Counted from the first letter of the stretch, positions 1 to 12,728 are shown. The stretch is 64,000 nt of DNA from Channallabes apus (GCA_030522415.1 CM060131.1:7954703-8018702); one strand, 5' to 3'. Program-made: numbers and translations. The notes: a model not told the origin generated them from the sequence alone.

Positions 1-299
1 GTATTTTCTTGAATAATACTGGGGGCATAATGCAAATATGAAAATATCTAAAAAGAGCCACTTGACAGTAATGATGATCAGGGTTATACATAGGCTGTTT
101 AAATATTTGGGCCCAGGGGCCAACAAGGTATGTGTTAAAAGTGCGTCGCATACATAATACCCCCACCCCTACTCACCTCGGGGGCAAGGAATAAAAGTTC
201 AGGCTCAGGAATTTTTCCCACTATCAGCCCTGTGAAGAAACCTTTGAGAGAAACCAGACTCAATAGGGAACCCATCCTCATTTGGGTCATAACAGATAG

Positions 300-640
300 C
301 AGGACTTTTATGCCCACATACTGTGCTAGGGCAGGGGGGGGTCTGAATCACTGGGACCTCAACAGCATGTGTAGCTCCAAACCATCACAAAGCAGAATCC
401 AGCTGGAGGAGCTCTGGATCTATCAGGATCCTCACAGGGTTGGCATCTGGCTACTGGAGCTGGCACAATCTCTAGATGCCTCGGGATGGGTAGAAAAAGA
501 AAGAACTGGTCGAAAAGAATTAGCCTAGCTGCCGTTCATTTTATTTTATATATGGGAGTGTGCATTTAAATGTACTGGAGGATGAATTATGCGTATGCCA
601 GGTTAAAAAGGTGTCTAATCTACTTTTAAATTTCTTCCCC
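300..640 (+). repeat. Interspersed fish repeat, class not determined
   Basis: The stretch from the CACAGGGTTGGCATCTGG motif near 432, through the GATGCCTCGGGATGGG motif, to GAATTATGCGTATGCCAGG near 585 resembles a dispersed repeat seen next to many fish genes. I recognise the pattern but cannot assign it to a transposon class from the sequence alone. The ORF at 232-528 is part of it and is not a gene. Confidence 0.4.
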
Positions 641-720
641 AATCTGATGTTTGCGTTGAACAGCAGATTGTCCTGACTATGTCTACATGCCTAAATGCAT
701 GCCATGTAATAGACTAATTT

Positions 721-726
721 TCTTTC

Positions 727-766
<40 letters not shown>
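721..766. repeat. (TC)n microsatellite
   Basis: Near-perfect TC dinucleotide tract with one interruption (CG), followed by a short AT run. Confidence 0.9.
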
Positions 767-775
<9 letters not shown>

Positions 776-1604
776 AATAAAATAACGAGATAGTGAGTAT
801 ACTGTACATGAGCATTCTGTACTTATTGCACTGATAATTGGAGAGCGCATGTTTTATTTAGCATATTTCCTCACACTTTCCACCTGTCAATGCCGCACCT
901 AGGCATGTGTGAGTATTCAAAGTGTAACACTGTAGTGTCAACCGCATTGGTGAGAACATCCAAGACTCATTTACAGAGAGAGAGATGTGTAGAGCTTTTA
1001 CACTGTGATTAATGTTATGTGATAGCTAGCAGACTTTTGCGGAGGTGATTGAAGGAAAATTTGTCAGTAACAACTCAGGAAAAGAGAAAGTGGGATGCAA
1101 TGAGTGATAGAAAGCGAGAGAGAAAAATTATTGAGACAGAGGAAGGTAGAGAGAATCAGAGGTTGTAAGAAAAGCCATCTGGCCTGCTGTGGCTGAGTCA
1201 CTGTCTGTAGTTACAGTAATATATGAACATGTTTTTTCTCCTGGATCAAGATTCATTGACAGCCTTCATTGTCAGTGTTTATTTATATATAAGTTAAGTA
1301 AGTAAGTTTAGTAGAAATATGCTGCCCCGTCTAAGCAGTGTATGTGATTTCTGCCAGTGGAATCGTCTCTTATTACATCAGATGCAGCAGGACCAGCACC
1401 GTCTCTTCACCAGACGTGGCAGTTTCAATTTACTGTTCCAGGAGAGTTCTGCCCCTTGTGTGTTGTATGCGTCTGACAGTTCTGCTGTTCAGTATGGCAG
1501 TGGGTGCTATGTGTTTCGCACTCACTCGACTGTATCTTATTAAGACAGACGAGTGGTAATGAACACCATCTGGGCCCATTCTGTTCAGTCACCATGCCCC
1601 CCTC

Positions 1605-1639
1605 CATCTCTCTCTCTCTCTCTCTCTTTCTCTTTCTCT
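1605..1639. repeat. (TC)n microsatellite
   Basis: Near-perfect TC tract that decays into TTTC at its 3' side; intronic. Confidence 0.85.
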
Positions 1640-1834
1640 ATTTTCCCCCTCCAGCTGCCTAAATCTCCAAACATTCTGATGCTGCCATGAAAGATTTACA
1701 TTAGTATATCGCAGCTGATGACTAAATTATTCTTAGTCATCATTCTGATACGTGAACTGACTTTTTTGAAGCCTTACGTTCCTTTGACCAGATTTTGTTG
1801 CTTATATCTTTATTCCCTTGTGTATGTTTATTAG

Positions 1835-1915
1835 GTTACCCAGCAGGCTATCCCACTGCAGCTCCTGCCTACACACCAAGCCTCTATCAGACAGGCAGTC
1901 CAGGGTACCCTCCAG
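1835..1915 (+). CDS. fam168a: fam168a, coding exon encoding the GYPAGYPTAAPAY segment
   Basis: This is an 81-bp exon of FAM168A (also called TCRP1), a small proline/tyrosine-rich protein without a known enzymatic domain, linked in human work to cisplatin resistance. It is bounded by AG at 1833-1834 and GTGAG at 1916, and both junctions are phase 1, so it can be skipped or joined without changing frame. The peptide around GYPAGYPTAAPAYTPSLYQ closely follows vertebrate FAM168A. FAM168B is the paralogue; the next two exons fit FAM168A better. The start codon lies in an exon upstream of the window. Confidence 0.88.
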
Positions 1916-3302
1916 GTGAGAAAACACACACACACGCACAAACTGTTTGCCGCAGGCTTACTTACACAACGAGAAGAATTTGATGCCAATATAGATGCCT
2001 CCGAAGCCAATAACTGTAGTCTGTTTTATTAATTTGTATGCCTCAAATCCCCTTCGGATATAGCATGAGCGTGTTTGGAACAATGACAGAACGTAATCAG
2101 TTCTGGTGGTAGCGAGGATTACAAATACTATGGTTGTTTTGTAATTCAATGGTTTGTTTTGTTTTTGTATTTGGAGTGTAACAGTTACACAATACAGTTA
2201 AAGACCAGACGTTCCCCGCCTTGCTTTTATAGACCACCTCTGTCATTTGAAAATCTCCAAAAACACACAAAAAATTTTTTTAATTGCAGTAGATTAAAAC
2301 AGACTGTTTGTATTAGAGCCCTAGGAACTCAAAATTTTCAGTAAAAGTGATGAGTGGTCAGTTTAATGAGATAACACACAAGTATTGTTGGAATGATGGA
2401 TATGGATTTAAGTATGGTTCAAATATGTTGATGTGTACAGTGTTCCAGTCAATAGGGGTATTTCATAATTAAATGTCTAAAGCTTTAGTTTGTAATGGAG
2501 CCTTTGTTTACTCTATGGTGTATTATATCCAGTTTAAACAGGGTGGAAACTAAACTGATGAACCTAAACGTTTGTGGGTTGTTGCACTAACAAGAGCTTC
2601 TCGTCAATACACATTCCATTTATTTCAATCTATAGAAAAAAAAACTCCCCTCTTGACAAATATACAGCCCTCTAAAACTTACATACAATGTTAGGGAAAA
2701 TAACAGCACATTGCTTTGACAACTTTAGAAAGTTAGTGAGTGAAATTGTTGTTGGGTTAATTGATTAGTGTGCTTTTTTTTGCCAACTAATAAATGCATA
2801 ATTCAGCTTTGACGTCTTTTCAGCATTGTCCCATGTGTAGCTTTGTTTGACACGATACATATTTCACAAATTCAGTAACACCATGACTGATGACAGAATG
2901 CGTAATGCATTATATAAGTGCATTGCCATTGTTATTGTTCCTGCTTACGCAATACTGCAAAACGACTTGGATAAAAACAAAATTCATGACAGGTATTCAC
3001 TTATCAAATGAACTACTAAAACTGCTCAAAAGCCTTGCATTGTGATTAACAGTGTTTAGTGATGAAGCAGAAGCTAGTAATCTCCCGACACACAGAGGTG
3101 TATTTGTAATGAGCTGTTGGATGTAAATGATTTAACTTTAGTCTCCAACAGCCTCCAGTGGGTAAGATGCACTGTTCTTAGCAACCGTAACCAGGAATTT
3201 ACTGAAATGTATGAAGCACCTAAATAAGTGATTGGGGAAAAAAAGTTCCCTGTTTCCTGCAAGGCTTAGCTAGCAGGTAATAATCTTGCTTTATTAAATG
3301 TT

Positions 3303-3338
3303 ATGTGTGTATGTGGTGTATGTGTGTGTGTGTGTGTT
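3303..3338. repeat. (TG)n microsatellite
   Basis: Imperfect TG dinucleotide tract in the intron. Confidence 0.8.
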
Positions 3339-3894
3339 ACTGTGTATATAACATATACTATATCTAGGAGGTATGAAGAACCTGGGCGATCTTGAGGAAA
3401 CCCCTAAAAACTCTAGAAAAGACAGTAATTCATGTTCAAAATCGAATCAGGGACTCTAGAGCTGCTGTGCCATCATGTGCCTGGCTCATTGTGCTTTTCA
3501 TTTTAACAAAAAATTTTTCCTAATGTTTGGCCTACGAACAGGATAAATGTGCGACTAGGGATCTTTTAAATAATTGCTCATTTCTATGAACTAAAGTGAC
3601 AATATATCCATTGTCAGTCCTGCCTATAGTAGTAAAAGTGATTTTGTCTTAAATTATGTATCATGCATGTATCATACATAATTTTTTATAACACTAGCTT
3701 AATACATTCATCATACTGCCCTCAAAATGGAAAATTAAAACATTTGTTGTTTGGTATGGTGACCCAACACTGCCCCCTTGTGCTTATCCAGAAAATTTTT
3801 TTTTCTTATGAAGACGTTCATGTGGATAACTATAGTTTAACAGTGAAAAAACAGTTTGTCACACACACACACAATATGATAAGTCAAGTGGCGA

Positions 3895-4000
3895 CGCCTG
3901 AGGCACAGTCAGCATTCCAGGTGTAGCTGGGTTGAAGTCAGGGCTCTGTGCAAGACACTCCAGTTCTTCAACAACTTTGCCATGAGCAAATGCAAGAGAA
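3895..4000 (-). repeat. Probable DNA-transposon fragment
   Basis: The GAAGTCAGGGCTCTGTGCA motif near 3935-3953, followed by CACTCCAGTTCTTC, resembles the antisense strand of a common fish DNA transposon. Only about 100 bp is recognisable, so the family is uncertain. Confidence 0.35.
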
Positions 4001-5785
4001 ACAGCATAATGTGCACAAAGGCATAAATTAATTAGAGATGCGGTAATATTCCCTCCAGTCATGTTTCTCAATTTGTTAAATATTTATCCAACCTTAACCT
4101 TATTAGACATCAATCATGTCTCTGCCTTAAGGATATTTGAATGGTACAGTGTGTGTGTGTGTGTGTAATGTCTGGTGAGTGTTATAGGATTGTGTTGCAT
4201 AACTTAATACCTGCTAGGCTTTGGGAAAAGCTTAAATATGTGACGCTCAAATCTTGCACTTACGATTTTCCTAATGCAGTATTTTATATTACATAGTCTT
4301 TTTGCCTGTTAAGGAAGTGTGGCCTTTCTGCCAGTCAGGTCCAGTAAAAGAGGCATGCTCTCTGTGCCTGTTGATTGAAATAAAAAAGGCATGGCCTCTC
4401 TACTATACAATATGAATCTTTATTGACAGGCAGAGATTGCTCAATGCATCTTCAAAGCAAGCAAATATGTATAGGATTTTTGCACCCCTTTACTGGCGTC
4501 AATGATAGCAAAAATGTCATTGTGTCTACTCCTGTGTTGTCTCAGCTGATGTTTGGCTCTAGCATCAAGGTTGAAATGTTTAGTAAGCTTTGCTTTGTCA
4601 CAAATTTAGACAACAAAGTCACCACTTGTCTAAACTAAGTGCATTAGTGAAGCAATGCAGAACCGATACAAATCACTCTGATACTGAGAAAGAGAGAAAC
4701 AAGTATATATAGTTAATACCAAGAGGCTTAGGATAGATAAAATCTTTGGTCTGTGAGGAGATATGTTTGGACTGACACTTAACAGTTTGGAAACTTTTGC
4801 ACTGGATATATAAATAATTTAGGCCACCATCTGATTGTTTTCTTTTTTCCTTAGTTTTCTCTCTGGGTTTCTGTTTTCTCTCTTTCTCACTAATTTAATC
4901 TAAAAAAAAAATATTAGTACTAGATTGATTGTTAGATAGATAGGCAGACAGACAATATTTTCTTTTTGAAATTAAAATATATTATTTTCATTTGGAATGA
5001 TTGATTAGCATGATGTTTATGATGATTTGTATTGTTTATTATACTGATTTATTTGGGTAAATCAGTCCAGTGCAAAAAAGCAGAAGACGAAGAAATGTTT
5101 TAAACACATGTTATATATAGTTTTAAATGACATTTAATGTCTTCGCATTTAGTTTGCGGATATTTCACTGTGAAGACAAACTAGAGGATGGCTTGCTGTG
5201 ATATAATAATACTCAAATATTATGTTCTGTATGTAAACTATACATAATTTTCTATGAATATATTTCGGTTCCATCACTGACAAAAGTAACTCTGCTTTAG
5301 ACAGTTAAAACATCTTGTAATTTGATGAATCCTTTTGTTTGGACTGCTTTAAAATGTTGAAATCTCTTTTCTTCATAGGCAAATTACCATGTTGCATACA
5401 CATGTTTGCATTAAACTGACATTAGATCCACCAGTAAGCAAGAATAATGACCATTATTAAAGCTGAGTAGTTCAGCAGTTGGAAAACAATTGTCACATAT
5501 ATGTTCTATTGATAAATCAGGTTCTTTTATACCATTTCCTTAATGGAATGCAAGCCAAGAAACCATAAGACACCTAAAATATTTGTAAATAAATACAACT
5601 AAATTGTTATTCTTATAAAATCCTTTGGTATTTGTTCTCCATCATTTACTCTAAATTGCCAAAATCATTAAACATGTCTTGTTTCTGTGTTGTATACGTT
5701 CGATATTGTACAATCTCTTTGTCATTCATTACACAAGAATTATATATTATTATTTTAAAAAATATAGTTTTTTTTTTCATCTCAG

Positions 5786-5928
5786 GATACACCACAGGCA
5801 CCCCGTATAAAGTCCCCCCATCTCAGTCAAACGGAGCTCCTCCACCTTATTCACCCTCTCCAAGCACGTACCCCTCAGCCATGTACCCGATCCGCAGTGC
5901 CTACCCCCAACAGAACCTCTACACTCAG
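5786..5928 (+). CDS. fam168a: fam168a, coding exon encoding the [18 protein letters not shown] segment
   Basis: This 143-bp exon lies between CTCAG at 5781-5785 and GTAAG at 5929. It completes the Gly codon split from the previous exon (phase 1) and ends on a codon boundary (phase 0). It encodes the core of FAM168A, including [20 protein letters not shown] and [16 protein letters not shown]. The PPPYSPSP and PQQNLY blocks fit FAM168A better than FAM168B. Codons are intact with no stop or frameshift. Confidence 0.93.
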
Positions 5929-6192
5929 GTAAGGGAGGCTGTAAGACTGAGCAGCATTTCACCATGTTTAAACAAGATTATTTAAAAGGCAGTGGGTGAG
6001 AACTTTAAGCCTTGAGGTAGAAACACAATTGAGGGTGTGGGAGGAAGTGGTGAAATAATATGGATGACTTGCAGCAACATTTAAGAAAGTGCTGTCAAGT
6101 TTATTATGCACTATTGACTGATGGTTGAGGGGGAAAATGGATTGCTTTATTTTCTGTGTCCGGTCAAGTGGCGTTTATTGTCTTTTTAAGCA

Positions 6193-7450
6193 TATACAGC
6201 CAGTACAAGACAGATACTACAGGACCAACATAGACCTTCTTTACCAGTTTAAGGTTTGGACATACCTACTTATTCAATGGATTTTATAAAAAGAAAAATT
6301 TAAACTTACGATGTTTTGAACATGGTATATTAATACTGTAGACAGTGAAATTATGATAGAACAAGTATGAAATTATGTAATCAACAAAAATGTGCATTCT
6401 CTCTGTCAGCCTCATGAGCTAGTTAACTGAAATACAGTAATTATCCAACAATCTTGAAGGAGTTCACAGAGGTGCTAAGTACTTGTTGGCTGCTTTTTCT
6501 TCACTCTCAATTCATCCCAAACCATCTCAATTGGATTTAGATTGAGAGATTGTAAAGCAAGGTCATCTGATGCAGCACTTCATTACTGTCATTTGCAGAC
6601 AAAAAGCTCCTACATAAAAGAGATGTGTTCGAGGCCATTGTCCTGTTGGAAAACAAATGGCGGTCCCACTAAGTGCAAACCAGATGGGATGGCATGTCGT
6701 TGCAAAATGCTTATGGTAGCCATGCTGGTTATGTGTGCCTTCGATTTTGACTAAGTCACCAACAGTGTCACCAGCAAAGCATCCCCACACCATCACACCT
6801 CCTCCATGCTTCACAGTTCCTGAAAGTGTTGTTTCCGTGTTCCTGAAAGTGTTGTCTGTTCACCCTCTTTACATATAAAAAGGACATTGCGGTTAGACCC
6901 AAAAATCTAAACTTTGGAGTCATCATACCGAAGGGCATTTGTCCATTTATCTAATGTCAAATCTTTGTGCAATCCTTGTGTTTTTTGGCACAACCAAGTC
7001 TCTCCTGCTTGTTCTTCTTCCAACGCAATCGTTTCTTTCCCGCAATTTAACCATGAAGGACCTGACTCACACAGGTCTGTTTGTTCCAATAAATTTAGCC
7101 TCTGCATCACAGGTAGGTGGTCTTTCTTTCCTGTGACGGTCCTCAAGAGAGACGTTCTTGAGATTTTTCGGGTTGTCTGACCTTCGTTCTGAAAGTAATG
7201 ATGGACTGTCTTTTCTATTTATTTAACTGCCATAATATGGATTTATACAGTAGTCGTAGTAGCATAGGGCTATTGACTCTGTCAATCATGTGAACTGAAA
7301 ACTGTTTCAGGTGACTACCTCGTGAATCTGATGAGGGAATACCATGAGTGTGCCAAACTGTCATAGCAAAATGTTGCTATTTTGGCCAATCTAAAATATA
7401 GATTATAGATATAGATATTCGGTATTATCGTGCAATGTTGAAAGTAATAA
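6193..7450 (-). mobile_element. Decayed Tc1-like transposon with long terminal inverted repeats
   Basis: The minus strand holds broken transposase pieces. One at 6563-6814 has the GGGVMVWGCFAG motif, and one at 6907-7146 encodes an upstream part. The C-terminal region near 6500-6540 carries a degraded LNPIE-like motif. Both ends carry inverted copies of the same subterminal sequence (about 6400-6440 and 7305-7370), so the inverted repeats are about 200 bp long. Stops and frameshifts rule out activity. Outer limits are approximate because the last bases of the repeats have diverged. It lies inside a fam168a intron, antisense to the gene. Confidence 0.8.
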
Positions 7451-7569
7451 AAAAGAAAAAACGGACTTAAACTGCAGAATCACAATGGCCACAATACATC
7501 CAAAAACTCTAGGAATGGAGTGTTTTTTCATCACTGGATACATATGGAAAGTAAATAATAAATAAATGT

Positions 7570-7960
7570 GTATAGACTATAATCCGTGCACACAGATTGG
7601 CAAACTGAGTCCCGGTTTGGTTTACAGGGTTCAATATTCTGACGTTAAAATTACCAGATGTAGGGTACTGTAGAAGAAGGATGCGCATACTTTGCCAGCA
7701 TGCTAACTGTAAAGTAAATAGCCAATATTTAACTTATTAATAATGAATCCTTTAATATTGTGAAGGTTTGTGGATAGTATATTTTTTTAAAACATGCCTT
7801 CACATTAAAGCAAAGCAGTGGCCCAGTCATTAATCCGTGCGCTCGGTTTGCATACTCAGTTTGTCAGTCCATTCACGTGGTTCACAGGTTGCAAACCATG
7901 GGTCACTTTGTAATCTGTGCGCTTGGTTTGTAAGTCACAGATTGTAACCTATCCCCCCCC
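7570..7960. repeat. GC-rich repeat resembling the IS3EU-like terminal repeat
   Basis: The motifs TTAATCCGTGCGCTCGGTTTG (around 7830) and TAATCTGTGCGCTTGGTTTG (around 7910) resemble the repeated blocks in the terminal repeats at 21919-22150 and 32250-32483. A further match lies at about 9325-9370. They may be remnants of related elements. The similarity is short and I could not align it formally. Confidence 0.35.
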
Positions 7961-8892
7961 CCATGTATATTATGATCCTCAGTAGCTGACGCTGTAGGTA
8001 CAGTATGTGTGTACATGTCACTGAGTATTGGGGCGTCTGATAGGAAGAAACTGTTACACAGACTGACTGAGAGGGCTGAAATCAAAGGGGCCTATTTGCG
8101 AACAGTAGGAAGGTGAAATGTTTGCGTGAGGTCATCAGCAATGCGCCCAGCTTCAGTCATCCATTGCTTTTGATTCAATCGTGAGGCAGTAATGTCATTG
8201 ATATACTTGCTGTTGAAGACAGTCTCTTTCTTTTCATTAATCTTGTGCTTTACAAAAAAAAAAAAAAAGGTTTTGGGAACATTCACAAAAGCACATACAA
8301 AATTATATCATAAAAATATGTGCACATTGGATTAGTAGAAGGGTTTACAGAGAGGATTGCATGTTTGAAATAGACAATGTCTTGGGGCATTTTCTTTCAT
8401 TTGTGCAGTTTTAAGGCATTTGTGCTTTAAAGTGCAAAATACAAGATGGTGTGCATGCAAATGCATTAAGGTATCAGATTTATTAAATTTGATATTTACT
8501 TCAGGAACGACAATTACATGCATAAATGAATACAAAGAGTTGGTATTAAACCTGCAGGATCTCGTTTCCACCATTTGCAGATAATAGGAAACCTTTTTTC
8601 ATGCATTTATGCGTGAAAAAAAAAGAGAATGTCCTTTCAAGTCACGAGTTACAGTATGTAAGTGCAGTATTGTTAGTTTATTAGATATTCATAGCACATT
8701 TGCACCTCAGATGCCTACTGCATTAAAAGCGTGATTCATACTTACCTATTTTTATTTAATATTTTAAACAGTTTGAGACTGACTTGACCCACAATTGCGC
8801 AAATGCCTTATTTCTGGTTTATCAGGCCTCTCTTTGAGCTTTCTAATATTAAGTACATGTAAAATTAAATTTTATTTTAAAACAAAAGGCTT

Positions 8893-8995
8893 AGCTTGCC
8901 CATGGAGGACCTGACTCACACAGTCTCCTCTGAATAGTGGATGCTGAAATATGTCTGCTGCTTGAAATCTCTGCAATTTCTGAGGCTGTTTGTTC
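8893..8995 (-). mobile_element. Tc1-like transposon fragment
   Basis: About 100 bp corresponds to the antisense of the N-terminal coding part of a fish Tc1 transposase, with landmarks GGACCTGACTCACACAGTC and TGCAATTTCTGAGGCTG. No ends are preserved. Intronic in fam168a, 115 bp before the next exon. Confidence 0.6.
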
Positions 8996-9109
8996 TATTT
9001 AGAATTTTAGTAAATGAGGGCTTGAATTTTAATACTAACATAACACTTTTGTGGAAATGCGATAGAAAGATTGTCTATTATTTACATTCTGTTGGTTCTG
9101 TTTTTGCAG

Positions 9110-9290
9110 GGAGCCTACTACACCCAGCCTGTGTATGCTGCACAGCCCCATGTTATCCATCACACCACAGTGGTGCAGCCTAACAGCATTCCCTCTGCCC
9201 TGTACCCTGCCCCAGTGCCCCCTGTGACCCCCCGTCCCAGTGCACTCACCATGGGCATGGTGGCAGGAACCACAATGGCCATGTCTGCAG
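9110..9290 (+). CDS. fam168a: fam168a, coding exon encoding the [20 protein letters not shown] segment
   Basis: This 181-bp exon lies between TTTTTGCAG at 9101-9109 and GTGAAA at 9291. It begins in phase 0 and ends after the first base of a Gly codon (phase 1). It encodes the most conserved part of the protein: [20 protein letters not shown], then [13 protein letters not shown] and [14 protein letters not shown]. The hydrophobic [13 protein letters not shown] stretch is the only membrane-prone segment of the family. No disruption is seen. Confidence 0.94.
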
Positions 9291-10063
9291 GTGAAACAAT
9301 AAACTAAGCACATAATTGCTCTGAGTGTGCAAACTGAGTGCACGGATTGGCGAGCTGGGTGCAGATTGGCCACTGCTTAATATAAGATGTCTATAAGGTC
9401 CTTTGAATAAAGCAGTAAAGATTTCTACGCCATAATAGGACAGGAAGAACATTGAGCTCATGTCTAGCTGTACACAGCAGCAGCCGAAATAAAAAGAGCT
9501 TTAAAAATCTTTCATGATGCCACTGATTACTTAAAAGCTAAATAGGTTACTCATTTTGGTGTCAATGTCCGTGCTGATGAGTACCGAAATACCTGCAGTC
9601 ATACAATGTGAAAATTTATACTTTTGTAGTAATGCACAATTGAATTAATATAGTGAATTAAAGAGACATCTACTCTGTTTAGATCAATGAATGTTTATAT
9701 TGACTTTAGACAGATACAGGTTTGTATGTTTTTAAAAGATTAAATCAAATGACATGACCAACCATTTATGAATGAAATCTATATAATCCCTTTCCTTTCT
9801 GACGGTGTCATCACCCAAAACCTGTTTGTTGTCTGAAGGGTGTTATTTCAGGTCATTTCTTATTAATGGCAAATGAAAGCCATTGCCTACATTTTGGCAT
9901 AGTAGGAGATTCTCGGCTTTAATACTGTTATTATTTTAATTACAGTATATCTGTATTGAGTCCAGTGCCTCTTTCTCTTTTCTCTGAACTGTAGTGTGCT
10001 AATGCTTTGATAGATAGCGCTATTAAGATGTAAAGAGACTAACAATGCCCATTCTCCAATCAG

Positions 10064-10176
10064 GAACGCTGCTGACCACACCCCAGCACACTCCCATTGG
10101 TGCACACCCCGTCACGGTGCCAACGTATCGTCCACAAGGAACACCTGGCTACAGCTACGTGCCACCTCATTGGTAG
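10064..10176 (+). CDS. fam168a: fam168a, last coding exon with stop codon
   Basis: This exon starts after CAG at 10061-10063 and supplies the last two bases of the Gly codon. It encodes [16 protein letters not shown] and then the conserved C-terminus [12 protein letters not shown], followed by TAG at 10174-10176. The ending YVPPHW is the family's normal C-terminus, so the protein is complete at this end. A GTAAGC donor at about 10195 just after the stop suggests the 3' UTR is split. Confidence 0.93.
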
Positions 10177-10194
10177 AGCCCACTTGTCAATCAT

Positions 10195-11505
10195 GTAAGC
10201 CCTTTTATCAGAATGTTTTGCAATGTGCATGCAAAGGTATTTTGGCATAACTCTATCCCATAACAGTTTGAGAATGTTCTACTAAATGTAATGTCCATAA
10301 AGACATGGTTTATCAAAGTTTAAGTACATGAAATAACTTCAAGCCTGTGTCTCAATCCTAATAAATACCCTTTAGATCAACTGAACTGCCTGCCAGATCT
10401 TTTCACTTGACATCAGTAAAATGAGGTCACTAGCATTTTTGTGACTGAACAAGTCTCTACAGCCACATTTCAAAATTGAACAGAAAGCCTCCCCAGAAGA
10501 CTGGAGCCTGTTGTGACTAGTTGGCCAAGAGGGACCAACTCTGCGTGGCTTTAAAATGGGAACATATGATCGGTTACATTGTAGTTTTGCACAATTGTTG
10601 TTGTTCTGCAAAATGTGCAATCTCTCTCTTACTCCATTTATCAAAGGAGAGTTTTATACGCAGTCATGTTGGTGGCACTGATGTGCTGGGAATTATTGAT
10701 CTCCCCACTAATGTCCATCCTTTTTAGTAACCCTGAAAATCAGCAAACACCACAACAAATGAGAAATGAGACAAAGCAACAAAGGGGCGTAGCAGGTAGT
10801 TATTATAAACCTACTGAGTGACTGTAAATGTAGACTACAGTGGTCTGACACCACTTAGAATATCTAATTTATTATTATTATTGGGGAAATATCTGGATGG
10901 GTTTAGAATTGAAAATGAAACGCAAAGAAAAGAATGCTCAGTATCTTGAATATTTAATACTAAAGACTATGTACCATTTAATAGGTAGCTATTGAAGTGT
11001 AAGCAAATTTGTGATATTGATCTGCTCCAACACCATACCAGTGTACACAGCCTGGCTAAAAAAGATGCACAAAAGTTTGTTCAGTCACTTTTAGCTTACA
11101 GCATTGCTTATGGCACACAATGTGGTGGCCCGTTAATGTGTGAAAATGATCGCTCATGTTCCCAGCACCACTCTTTCACAATTTGATTCTTGGAATATGC
11201 CTGTGCCTTTAGGGAAGAAAAATCTCATTGATGTGATGACCTTGCCATTCAGGTCACCAGCTAACATCATTTTATTGCCACATAACGTTGGTCTAGTCTA
11301 GACCTGACCATCTGAAGCAACTCTCAGATCATAGCACTAACATAATTCAACAGTTTTGAAATGGCAGTATAATTGATCTGACCTGGATCATCAGGCTTCA
11401 CACACAAATTTGTTAAGTCCAGTATAGTGCATGAAGACCATAATGCATAAGAGGGACAAATTAAATAATATGAAATTCATGTGAATATTTCTTTGTCTTA
11501 AACAG
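10195..11505 (+). other. fam168a: Probable intron within the fam168a 3' UTR
   Basis: A GTAAGC donor lies 19 bp after the stop codon, and a TTAAACAG acceptor ends at 11505. Splicing after the stop is known for mammalian FAM168A, so the layout is plausible. Nothing else coding is seen. The distance between stop and junction is below the 50-nt threshold usually quoted for nonsense-mediated decay. Confidence 0.5.
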
Positions 11506-12728
11506 ATCTGGAGTTAAACGTCGTATGCAAAATCCTCAAGTGTTACACGGGCTCTCTGTGATCAGCAGCCGCGCCTGCCGGAACAGAAGAAAAAAAGGGT
11601 CACTTTATGCATTCTTACGTCTTTTTGTAAAAGCTGCTTTTTTTATTTAATTTTATCCCTTTAGTTTTTATCCTAATTTAACTTTCTTTTGTGTTTTAAT
11701 CTACCTATTCCTGACCTATATTGTTGCTTTTTTTAATCAAAATTATTAACAATCAACTCCTGCAGAAACTCCAGAATGATTTTGACCAATTGCGACTTTG
11801 AAACAATGTGGGTTTTTATGTTGTTGTTGTTGTTGTTCCATATTTCCACCAGCGAGTGGGAATGTACATTGCACCATGCTCATCTGTCTGTCATGCCAAA
11901 TATTACAAGTTTTAGATAGTAGTGCAGGGTTTTTCTTTACATTTGTGTAGATTTGTAATTTTCAGATTCCCTTTTCAGAAGGGCTGAGACGGGTTTCTGT
12001 TTTTCAGTTTTAATTTCACACCATTTTTTCTGTTCATCTTCTAGCATTGATAACAAGGTTGTCTTCCAGCTTGTAGCAGATTATTAGGTACATTTGTAAT
12101 AAGTTTAGCAGTATGTAGGGCAGCTCGACATGTTTAAAAGTTCATTTCAATGTCGAGTGCTTACACTAATCTTAGTTATTCACTTAGTAGAGGACTAGAG
12201 GTTTCTTTATTTATTGGATCATCTGGATAGAGTAAGCTTCTACATTATGACATGCTTATTATATTTATATAGATTGCATGTGATGTGCAGAGATGTACTC
12301 TTGCAATGGGTTGCAATTGCGCATACAAGCCGAAACACCTGAAGGCAAGTGATGTAAAAATGGCACTTAAGCTGACGGATCAGGGTCAGGTTTCATCTGA
12401 ATGTGAAATACATGCAAACACAGGGGATGTTTAGGACCTGTTATTACACTATTTTAGTATTCAGGATCTCTAAATGACAGTGAACTGTAAGTATGAAACA
12501 GATGAACAAACCAAAAACTAAGCAGCAAATCAGCAAACACAACAGTAAAAAAGTTAACGGTAATCTCATCAGCACTTAAAGGGGATGTTCCTTATCGCAC
12601 GTGTTTTGCCTGTTGACTACAGTGCACATCATTCTGAGAGAGAGAGAAAAAAAGTTTTTAACTGATTTTTACAGTAAGACGAAATACAAGACAATTTACA
12701 ACATATGTCAACTTTGCATTAAAATAAA
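11506..12728 (+). other. fam168a: Probable fam168a 3' UTR exon
   Basis: The sequence after the acceptor at 11505 begins with a short GC-richer segment and continues into T-rich, GTT-repeat-containing DNA (about 11820-11840) typical of a long 3' UTR. The first canonical AATAAA I see is at about 12723. The end is inferred only from that signal and is uncertain. Confidence 0.4.

Larger units (their letters stand above)
1..1834 (+). other. fam168a: Upstream intron of fam168a
   Basis: The first FAM168A coding exon, which starts with the conserved MNPVYSP peptide, is not found here, so this stretch is read as intron and the gene begins before the window. It holds an interspersed repeat near 300-640, two (TC)n tracts, and purine-rich low-complexity DNA at about 970-1170. 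It ends in an AG acceptor at 1833-1834. Open frames of 60-98 codons here lack homology I recognise and overlap repeats. Confidence 0.6.
1916..5785 (+). other. fam168a: fam168a intron
   Basis: This 3.87-kb intron has GT at 1916 and AG at 5784-5785 after a T-rich tract. It holds (TG)n at about 3305-3338 and 4148-4166 and a probable DNA-transposon fragment near 3895-4000. Human FAM168A has an optional exon in this part of the protein; I saw no match to it here. The rest is AT-rich unique-looking sequence without a supported gene. Confidence 0.7.

Noticed and set aside
232..528. 98-codon frame
   Set aside because: It lies in an interspersed repeat and has no recognised protein family.
1319..1559. 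Two overlapping frames of about 74 codons
   Set aside because: They are in different phases over the same DNA, with no conservation or splice pattern that I recognise.
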